A stretch of 64,000 nt of DNA, taken from Paracoccus zeaxanthinifaciens ATCC 21588 (GTDB taxonomy: Bacteria > Pseudomonadota > Alphaproteobacteria > Rhodobacterales > Rhodobacteraceae). The stretch spans positions 27,933 through 91,932 of the forward strand of contig NZ_ATUJ01000013.1 in the NCBI RefSeq assembly GCF_000420145.1, written 5' to 3'. The notes under the pieces are model-generated. The model was not told the origin of the DNA. It worked only from the letters and a program-made list of their open reading frames with translations, and did not search any database. Positions 58,100 through 64,000 of the stretch are shown one piece after another (positions within the stretch are counted from its first letter, which is position 1; each line of letters begins with the position of its first letter). The translations under genes were made by a program, and so were the position numbers.

Positions 58100-58178
58100 T
58101 TTGCAAACATGCGGCGGCGGTCCTTCGGGGCCGCCGTTCGCTTTCGGCCTTTGCAAACTCCGCATCACAGTTTGCGAA
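58100..58178 (+). promoter_or_regulatory. Three TTTGCAAA-type sites upstream of prpE
   Basis: TTTGCAAA at 58100-58107 and 58150-58157 and TTTGCGAA at 58171-58178. They lie 77 to 155 bases before the prpE ATG. Short-chain fatty acyl-CoA regulators (ScfR group: PccR of Rhodobacter, RamB) are reported to bind TTTGCAAA-containing motifs, which fits a propionyl-CoA synthetase gene. The regulator gene is not in the window. Confidence 0.6.
58115..58136 (+). terminator. Hairpin after maeB
   Basis: CGGCGGTCC (58115-58123), TTCG tetraloop, GGGCCGCCG (58128-58136), one G-T pair; only a weak T-rich tail follows. Probable maeB terminator between the first two TTTGCAAA sites. Confidence 0.6.
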
Positions 58179-58254
58179 TGCAGGGCGCTAACACGCTTGC
58201 CGGACGCCCCCTTTCCCGCGCTAGGATACCCGCAAGGGAGAGGGAGGAACTGCC

Positions 58255-60153
58255 ATGTCGTATCGCGACATCCATGATGCGTGGAAGGCCGACCCCGAGG
58301 GGTTCTGGACCGCCGCCGCGCAGGCCATCGACTGGGATCACGCGCCGTCGGCCGCATTTTTCGACCAGGGTCCGGCGGGCGAATGGTTCGCGGACGGCAT
58401 GGTCAACACCTGCTGGAACGCGGTGGACCGCCATGTCGCGGCGGGCCATGGCGACCGGATCGCGATCATCCATGACAGCCCGATCACGGGCAGCATCTCG
58501 CGGCTGACCTATGCGGAACTTCGGGACCGGACCGCGCGGCTGGCGGGCGCGCTGGCCGAACGCGGCGTCGGGGCGGGCGACCGCGTGATCATCTACATGC
58601 CGATGGTCCCCGAGGCGCTGGTCGCGATGCTGGCCTGCGCAAGGCTGGGCGCGATCCATTCGGTCGTGTTCGGCGGCTTCGCCTCTCACGAACTGGCGGT
58701 GCGGATCGACGACGCGCAACCGCGCGCGATCATCGCGGCGTCCTGCGGGATCGAACCGGGGCGCATCGTACCCTACAAGCCGCTTCTGGACCGCGCGATC
58801 GAACAGTCGCGGCACAAGCCCGAATTCTGCGTGATCCTGCAGCGCGAACAGGAACCCGCGTCCTTGATCGGGGGGCGCGATCTGGACTGGGACCGGATCA
58901 CCCGCGATGCCGAACCCGCCGACTGCGTGCCGGTGGCGGGAAACCATCCGGCCTATATCCTCTATACCTCGGGGACGACCGGTCAGCCGAAGGGCGTGGT
59001 GCGCCACACGGCGGGGCACCTCGTCGCCCTGGCCTGGAGCATGTCGAACATCTACGACATCGGCGCGGGCGACGTGTTCTGGGCGGCCTCGGACGTGGGC
59101 TGGGTCGTCGGTCACAGCTATATCTGCTATGGCCCGCTGATCGCGGGGGCCACGACCATCGTGTTCGAGGGCAAGCCTGTCGGCACCCCCGATGCGGGCA
59201 CCTTCTGGCGGGTGATCGCGCAGCACGGGGTCAAGAGCTTCTTCACCGCGCCGACGGCGATCCGGGCCGTGCGTCGCGACGATCCCGAAGGGCGCATGAT
59301 CCCCGGCCATGACATCTCGTGCCTGAAGGCCCTGTTCCTTGCGGGCGAACGCGCCGATCCCGACACCATCACCTGGGCCGAGGATCACCTGAAGGTCCCC
59401 GTCATCGACCACTGGTGGCAGACCGAGACCGGCTGGGCCATCGCCGCGAACCCCCTGGGGATCGAGACCCTGCCGATCCGCAAGGGCAGTCCCGCCGTCG
59501 CGATGCCCGGATACGACGTGCAGGTGCTGGACGCAGAGGGACGGCCGATGCCTGCGGGCGAACTGGGCGCCATCGCCATCCGCCTGCCCCTGCCCCCCGG
59601 CACGCTGCCGACGCTGTGGAATGCCGAGGCGCGCTTCCGCAAGGCCTATCTCGAACGCTTTCCGGGGTATTACGAGACCGGAGATGCGGGCTATGTCGAT
59701 GATGACGGATACCTGTTCATCATGGCGCGCACCGACGATGTCATCAACGTCGCGGGCCACCGCCTGTCGACCGGCGCGATGGAGGAGGTGCTGGGCGCCC
59801 ACCCCGCCGTCGCGGAATGCGCGGTCATCGGGATCGCGGATGCGCTGAAGGGTCAGATCCCGCTTGGGCTTCTGTGCCTCAAGAAGGGCGTCACCACCCC
59901 GCCCGAGGATGTCGTGGCCGAGGCAATCGCAATGGTCCGCGACCGGATCGGCCCCGTCGCCTGCTTCAAGCTGGCCTGCATCGTGGAACGCCTGCCCAAG
60001 ACGCGCTCGGGCAAGATCCTGCGCGCCGTCATGGCCAAGATCGCGGACGGGCACGAGGTCACGACCCCCGCAACCATCGACGACCCCGCCATCCTGACCG
60101 AAATCGAGGCCGCGCTGGCAGCCCTCGGATACCCGATGAAGGCCAGCGCATGA
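58255..60153 (+). CDS. prpE: Propionyl-CoA synthetase
   Basis: 632 residues, AMP-forming ANL ligase of the AcsA/PrpE branch. P-loop YTSGTTGQPKG at 237-247; DVGWVVGHSYI and DHWWQTETGW are typical of PrpE; the C-terminal catalytic lysine lies in KTRSGKILRAV. PrpE rather than acetyl-CoA synthetase is favoured by length (Acs is about 650), by the start MSYRDIHDAWKADPEGFW and by the candidate short-chain acyl-CoA regulator sites upstream. GAGGAACTGCC precedes the ATG. Ends at a palindromic terminator facing aroA. Confidence 0.92.
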   Translation: MSYRDIHDAWKADPEGFWTAAAQAIDWDHAPSAAFFDQGPAGEWFADGMVNTCWNAVDRHVAAGHGDRIAIIHDSPITGSISRLTYAELRDRTARLAGALAERGVGAGDRVIIYMPMVPEALVAMLACARLGAIHSVVFGGFASHELAVRIDDAQPRAIIAASCGIEPGRIVPYKPLLDRAIEQSRHKPEFCVILQREQEPASLIGGRDLDWDRITRDAEPADCVPVAGNHPAYILYTSGTTGQPKGVVRHTAGHLVALAWSMSNIYDIGAGDVFWAASDVGWVVGHSYICYGPLIAGATTIVFEGKPVGTPDAGTFWRVIAQHGVKSFFTAPTAIRAVRRDDPEGRMIPGHDISCLKALFLAGERADPDTITWAEDHLKVPVIDHWWQTETGWAIAANPLGIETLPIRKGSPAVAMPGYDVQVLDAEGRPMPAGELGAIAIRLPLPPGTLPTLWNAEARFRKAYLERFPGYYETGDAGYVDDDGYLFIMARTDDVINVAGHRLSTGAMEEVLGAHPAVAECAVIGIADALKGQIPLGLLCLKKGVTTPPEDVVAEAIAMVRDRIGPVACFKLACIVERLPKTRSGKILRAVMAKIADGHEVTTPATIDDPAILTEIEAALAALGYPMKASA

Positions 60154-60155
60154 AG

Positions 60156-60176
60156 AAGGGGGCCGCGGCCCCCTTT
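60156..60176. terminator. Bidirectional terminator between prpE and aroA
   Basis: Near-perfect palindrome AAGGGGGCCGCGGCCCCCTT (60156-60175) followed by T on the right and A-rich sequence on the left, located between two convergent genes. Confidence 0.88.
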
Positions 60177-60179
60177 CCC

Positions 60180-61511
60180 TTACCCGAAGCTGGCGCCCAG
60201 CCGTTCCATCAGCGGAACGAAATCCGGGAACGAGGTCATGATCGGCCCCGCATCGTCGATGCCGACGGCGTTCTCGGCATTCAGGCCCAGCACCATGAAG
60301 GACATCGCGATGCGGTGGTCCAGATGGGTCACCGCCTGCGCGCCGCCCGGGACGCTGCCGGTGCCGTGGACGGTCATGCTGTCCTTCGTCTCCTCGACCT
60401 TGACGCCGTTCGCCTCAAGGCCCCGGGCCATCGCGTCGATGCGGTCGCTTTCCTTGACGCGCAGCTCGGCCACGCCGTTCATCACGGTCGTCCCTTGGGC
60501 ATAGGATGCGATCACCGACAGGATCGGAAATTCGTCGATCATGCTGGCCGCGCGTTCGGCGGGGACGGTCACGCCCTTCAGCGGCGCATGCCGCACCAGC
60601 AGGTCGGCGACCGGCTCGCCGCCCTCTTCGCGCGGGTTCTCGAAGGTGATGTCTGCGCCCATCTCCAGCAGCGTCACGTACAGGCCGTCGCGCGTCGGGT
60701 TGCGGCTGACGCCCGGCACGCGGATCTCGGACCCCGGAACGATCAGGGCAGCCGCCACCGGGAAGGCCGCGCTGGAGGGATCGCGCGGCACGGCCACGTT
60801 CTGGGCGCGCAGCTCGGGGCGGCCCTGCAGGGTGATGACATGGCCGTCGGCAGTCGTCTCGGCCCGGATGTCGGCGCCGAAGCCCGCCAGCATGCGTTCG
60901 GAATGGTCGCGGGTGGGTTCGGACTCGATCACGACGGTTTCCCCGGGGACGTTCAGACCGGCCAGCAGGATCGCGGACTTGATCTGCGCGCTGGCGACCG
61001 GCGTGCGATAGGTGACGGGAACGGGATCGGCAGCGCCCTCGATGGTGATGGGCAGGCGCCCGCCCTCGCGCGCGGTGATGCGTGCGCCGAATTCCGCGAT
61101 CGGGTCGGTCACGCGCGCCATCGGACGGCGCGACAGGCTGGCATCGCCGGTGAAGGTCGCGGTGATCGGCGTCGTGGCCACCGCACCCATGATCAGGCGC
61201 ACGCCCGTGCCGCTGTTGCCGCAGTCGATCACCCCCTCGGGCGAGGCGAAGCCGCCCACGCCCACGCCGTCCACCGTCCAGCTGCCCGGACCGTGGCGCG
61301 TGACGGTGGCGCCGAACGCCTCCATCGCCTTGGCGGTATCCAGGACGTCCTGCCCTTCCAGAAGGCCCGTGATGCGCGTCTGCCCCACCGACATCGCGCC
61401 CAGGATCAGCGCGCGGTGGCTGATCGACTTGTCTCCGGGCACCTGCGCCTCACCCGACAGCGGGCCGCATTTGCCAGAGGTCATCGGACGGGGTTCGGCG
61501 GAATGGGACAT
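60180..61511 (-). CDS. aroA: 3-phosphoshikimate 1-carboxyvinyltransferase (EPSP synthase), class II
   Basis: 443 residues. Makes EPSP in the shikimate pathway. All four class II hallmarks are present: GDKSISHR (26-33), SAQIK (174-178), RDHSE (201-205) and NPTR (271-274). The phosphoenolpyruvate-binding loop reads [10 protein letters not shown] (97-106), with Gly 101 at the position that is alanine in the glyphosate-insensitive CP4 enzyme. Start at 61511 ([10 protein letters not shown]), as in relatives. Diverges from the AlkD-like gene. Confidence 0.96.
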   Translation of the reverse strand: MSHSAEPRPMTSGKCGPLSGEAQVPGDKSISHRALILGAMSVGQTRITGLLEGQDVLDTAKAMEAFGATVTRHGPGSWTVDGVGVGGFASPEGVIDCGNSGTGVRLIMGAVATTPITATFTGDASLSRRPMARVTDPIAEFGARITAREGGRLPITIEGAADPVPVTYRTPVASAQIKSAILLAGLNVPGETVVIESEPTRDHSERMLAGFGADIRAETTADGHVITLQGRPELRAQNVAVPRDPSSAAFPVAAALIVPGSEIRVPGVSRNPTRDGLYVTLLEMGADITFENPREEGGEPVADLLVRHAPLKGVTVPAERAASMIDEFPILSVIASYAQGTTVMNGVAELRVKESDRIDAMARGLEANGVKVEETKDSMTVHGTGSVPGGAQAVTHLDHRIAMSFMVLGLNAENAVGIDDAGPIMTSFPDFVPLMERLGASFG

Positions 61512-61626
61512 GGGGCTACCTCGTGTTAACGCAAGCGCTTCTAGCGTGGGCCGTGCGGCGCTTCCACCACCTTCTTGCCGCGAGGGCGCGGGATTTCTAG
61601 AAGGGCTGAAACGGAAAGGACCCCGA

Positions 61627-62280
61627 ATGCAGGAAATCGAACAGTTGCGCGCCCTGGGCGACGCCGACCGCGCCGCGAAGATGGCCGCCCGCCACAAGCG
61701 CGATCGCGAGACGCTTGGCATCGCGCCCGCCCAGCTGGAGCCGCTGGTCGCCGGATGGCGCGCGGCGCTGACCCCCGAGGAACGCGTGACCCTTGCCCGC
61801 AAGCTGTGGGAAAGCGACATCCACGAGGCCCGCATCGCCGCCGCCAAGCTGATGCTGCAGGCGCGGATGCGTCCCGATGACGGCGCCTGGGCCGCGATCA
61901 TGGAATGGGCGCCCGCGGTGGACGCGCTGGACATCGCCGATGCAGTCGCGGCCGCCGGTCAGCGCCGCCTGGCGTCGGATCCCGCCCGCCTTGGCGACCT
62001 GGAGCCGTTCATGGAATCGCGCAACCCGCTGCAGCGGCGCCTGCTGATGACCATGACGAACCACTGGGCCAAGATGAACCACCCCAAGCCCGCCGATATC
62101 GCGATCCGCGACCGCGCGCTGGAATGGGCCGCGCATCTGCATCACGACGGCAACGGCGCGGTGCGCCAGGCGGTCGCGGCGCTGCTGTCCGATCTTGCAC
62201 GCCACGACCCCGAACGGGCCGCAGCGTGGAAACCGGCCGAGAAGGTCGTCGAGGACCAGCCGGATCAAGACCCCGAGTAG
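61627..62280 (+). CDS. AlkD-like DNA alkylation repair/HEAT-repeat protein
   Basis: 217 residues, almost all helical, of the DNA alkylation repair family (HEAT-like repeats): [38 protein letters not shown]. AlkD proteins excise N3- and N7-alkylpurines without base flipping. The key Asp/Trp/Arg pattern of Bacillus AlkD cannot be confirmed by eye, so activity is uncertain. ATG at 61627 with GAAAGGACC ahead; the longer frame crosses aroA antisense. Its end overlaps the lipoprotein gene tail to tail by 16 bases. Confidence 0.8.
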   Translation: MQEIEQLRALGDADRAAKMAARHKRDRETLGIAPAQLEPLVAGWRAALTPEERVTLARKLWESDIHEARIAAAKLMLQARMRPDDGAWAAIMEWAPAVDALDIADAVAAAGQRRLASDPARLGDLEPFMESRNPLQRRLLMTMTNHWAKMNHPKPADIAIRDRALEWAAHLHHDGNGAVRQAVAALLSDLARHDPERAAAWKPAEKVVEDQPDQDPE

Positions 62281-62774
62281 ACTTCCAGCGTCGGAAGATC
62301 CGTCAGGGACACGCCCAGCAATTGCAGCGCGGACAGGGAAACCTGGCTGCCGCTGCCGCCGGTCGTGAGGGGAATCAGCTCGACCTTGGCCGATTTGCCG
62401 TTCGCCGGATAGACGATCCGCCCCGGCGTGCGGGACTTGACCAGCGGGGTCTTCATCCACAGCCCCCCCTCGGTCGGGTTCCCGAGCGAACCTACGGTCG
62501 TGCCCAGCTTCTTCTCGGACGCCTCGGTCGGAACCTCGGCTGCGGCGGCGCGCTGTTCGGGCGTCGTCGTGTCCAGCTGTGCGACCGTCGCGCGGGCCGC
62601 CGGACGCGGTGCCGGGGCGCGGGTGATCGCGGTGGCGGCAGACACCTGTTCCGCCGTGGCGGGGGTCGCTTCGGGCTTGGCGTCGGGCGCGCTTGCGCCG
62701 GTCTGCGTCATCTGCGCGCAGCCGGCCAGCATCACGCCAAGGCCAAGGACTTTTGCCATGGTTCCGATACGCAT
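62265..62774 (-). CDS. Lipoprotein with Ala/Pro-rich linker
   Basis: 169 residues. Lipobox LAGC (about 16-19) after the signal MRIGTMAKVLGLGVM; residues 25-75 are Ala/Thr/Pro-rich, then a compact region GTTVGSLGNPTEGGLWMKTP and a Gly/Ser-rich C-terminus. Rhodobacteraceae homologues are, from memory, often labelled as galactarate dehydratase-like, which the sequence does not support. Outer-membrane anchoring is likely (residue +2 is Ala). GAGGAGATC precedes the ATG at 62774. Confidence 0.72.
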   Translation of the reverse strand: MRIGTMAKVLGLGVMLAGCAQMTQTGASAPDAKPEATPATAEQVSAATAITRAPAPRPAARATVAQLDTTTPEQRAAAAEVPTEASEKKLGTTVGSLGNPTEGGLWMKTPLVKSRTPGRIVYPANGKSAKVELIPLTTGGSGSQVSLSALQLLGVSLTDLPTLEVYSGS

Positions 62775-62891
62775 CAGGATCTCCTCATCAGGCTTGGGGG
62801 CCAGATTGCACGCGCCGCGGCGAAAGGTCCACCACCGCCACGATCACGCCCGCGCTTGTGAGCGGCGCGCCGCATGCCTAGATTGCACCGC

Positions 62892-63908
62892 ATGAGCCAG
62901 ATGCCGCATCCAGCCCCGCTGATAGACCCCTTCGCCCGCCCGATCTCGTACCTGCGGGTGTCGGTCACGGATCGCTGCGATTTCCGCTGCGTCTATTGCA
63001 TGGCCGAGCATATGCAGTTCCTTCCCAAGGCCGAGCTGCTGACCCTGGAGGAACTGGACCGCCTGTGTTCCACCTTCGTCGGGATGGGCGTGCAGAAGCT
63101 GCGGATCACCGGCGGCGAACCGCTGGTGCGTCGCGGCATCATGGGCTTCTTCCGCAACATGTCGCGCCACCTGGGCAACGGGCTGGAAGAACTGACCCTG
63201 ACCACGAATGGCAGCCAGCTGGGCCGCTTCGCGCAGGAACTGTTCGATTGCGGCGTCCGGCGCGTCAACGTCTCGCTGGATACGCTGGACGCGGACAAGT
63301 TCGCGCGGATCACCCGGTGGGGCCGCCTGCCCCAGGTTCTGGACGGCATCCGCGCCGCCAGGGATGCGGGCCTGCGGGTCAAGCTGAACGTCGTGGCGCT
63401 GAAGGGCGTCAACGAGGACGAGCTGTTCGACATCACCCGCTGGTGCGCCGATGAAGGCCACGACCTGACCTTCATCGAGGTGATGCCCATGGGCGATCTG
63501 GGCGGCGAGGACCGGCTGGACCAGTACTGGCCCCTGTCCGACCTGCGCGCCCGCCTGGCCGAGCGTTACACCCTGACCGACCTGCCCGAACGCACCGGCG
63601 GCCCCGCCCGCTATGTCCGGCTGGAGGAGACGGACCAGAAGATCGGCTTCATCACGCCCCTGACCCACAATTTCTGCGAAAGCTGCAACCGCGTGCGCCT
63701 GACCTGCACCGGAGAGCTGTTCATGTGCCTGGGCCAGGAAGACCGCGCCGACCTGCGCGCACCCCTGCGCGCCCATTCCGACGACGCCCCCCTCCGCGAC
63801 GCGATCCGCAATGCGATCGCGCTGAAGCCCAAGGGCCACGATTTCGACTATTCCCGGCAATCCGTCGGCGGCCAGATGACCCGCCACATGAGCCATACGG
63901 GCGGCTAG
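62892..63908 (+). CDS. moaA: GTP 3',8-cyclase (molybdenum cofactor synthesis protein A)
   Basis: 338 residues, radical SAM. First iron-sulphur cluster CxxxCxxC as CDFRCVYC (Cys 29, 33, 36); second cluster CESC plus a later Cys (RLTCTG); C-terminal double glycine SHTGG essential in the family. First step of Mo-cofactor synthesis; the partner moaC lies 17 kb away. The ATG at 62892 gives the usual N-terminus; an in-frame ATG at 62874 is possible. No clear Shine-Dalgarno. Confidence 0.97.
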   Translation: MSQMPHPAPLIDPFARPISYLRVSVTDRCDFRCVYCMAEHMQFLPKAELLTLEELDRLCSTFVGMGVQKLRITGGEPLVRRGIMGFFRNMSRHLGNGLEELTLTTNGSQLGRFAQELFDCGVRRVNVSLDTLDADKFARITRWGRLPQVLDGIRAARDAGLRVKLNVVALKGVNEDELFDITRWCADEGHDLTFIEVMPMGDLGGEDRLDQYWPLSDLRARLAERYTLTDLPERTGGPARYVRLEETDQKIGFITPLTHNFCESCNRVRLTCTGELFMCLGQEDRADLRAPLRAHSDDAPLRDAIRNAIALKPKGHDFDYSRQSVGGQMTRHMSHTGG

Positions 63909-64000
63909 TTGTTTGATCCTACGGTTTGATTGTGCGATCCTTTCTCAACAGCGGAAGGATGCCCTCTGGGACAAGTTCATCATGGAAGCGCCACGACCAC
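63909..64000. other. Right-edge sequence without an assigned gene
   Basis: 92 bases, less GC-rich than the rest, with the repeated word GATCCT (63916 and 63938 regions) and a short open frame from ATG near 63959 to the edge. It could be the start of a gene or an insertion-sequence end; the visible part is too short to tell. Confidence 0.25.

Overview
The window is a gene-dense, high-GC stretch of what looks like an alphaproteobacterial chromosome, most likely a marine Paracoccus (Rhodobacteraceae). Reasons: the carotenoid block crtE > < crtB-crtI-crtY-crtZ has the order, orientation and, from memory, the protein lengths (295, 303, 494, 382 and 169 residues) described for the zeaxanthin producer Paracoccus sp. 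R1534 (P. zeaxanthinifaciens); the LexA box has the alphaproteobacterial form GAAC-N7-GAAC; and the order trpGD..trpC-moaC-moeA-lexA is typical of the class. No database was searched. The edges cut glyA on the left and an unidentified element or gene start on the right. No gap without a gene exceeds about 200 bases, and no CRISPR array, prophage or complete insertion sequence was seen.

Layout. 0-9 kb: end of glyA, then a leftward leucine/isovalerate degradation operon (liuA, an acyl-CoA synthetase, an LprI-like secreted protein, liuB, liuD, liuE, liuC) with a candidate operator at its promoter. 9-20 kb: cobC-cobD, a transglutaminase-like protein, an HWE-type histidine kinase, an AGE-family sugar isomerase, tex, a Na+/H+ antiporter fused to a cyclic-nucleotide-binding domain, and an old-yellow-enzyme reductase. 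20-25 kb: a small exported protein, glnB-glnA, the NAD(P)HX repair enzyme, tRNA-Leu and an AraC regulator whose last codons run into the tRNA. 25-32.5 kb: SDR, thiolase and crtE rightward, facing the translationally coupled crtZ-Y-I-B operon, then tRNA-Pro. These genes would take acetyl-CoA-derived isoprenoid precursors to zeaxanthin; no ketolase gene (crtW) is present here.

32.5-42.6 kb: DUF192 and double cold-shock protein, pdxH, fabI, a LysE exporter, gpt, an acidic PRC-barrel protein, then a leftward operon of a proline-rich anchored protein, an aminotransferase, a PpiD-like folding factor and trpE. 42.7-48.3 kb: rightward trpG-trpD-ung-trpC-moaC-moeA-lexA, mostly with 4-nt overlaps, lexA having its own SOS-controlled promoter. 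48-51 kb: hemC and hemE diverge, followed by a SPOR protein. 51-55.7 kb: a complete nucleoside salvage operon cdd-deoA-deoB-add-upp. 55.8-64 kb: maeB, prpE (preceded by three TTTGCAAA-type sites), aroA of class II, an AlkD-like protein, a lipoprotein and moaA.

Nearly everything is recognisable metabolism. I found no convincing undescribed system. The most useful leads are regulatory (sites upstream of prpE, liuA, crtZ, lexA and the SDR gene) and structural (odd genes inserted into conserved operons, and a proline-rich protein that may have lost its catalytic domain).
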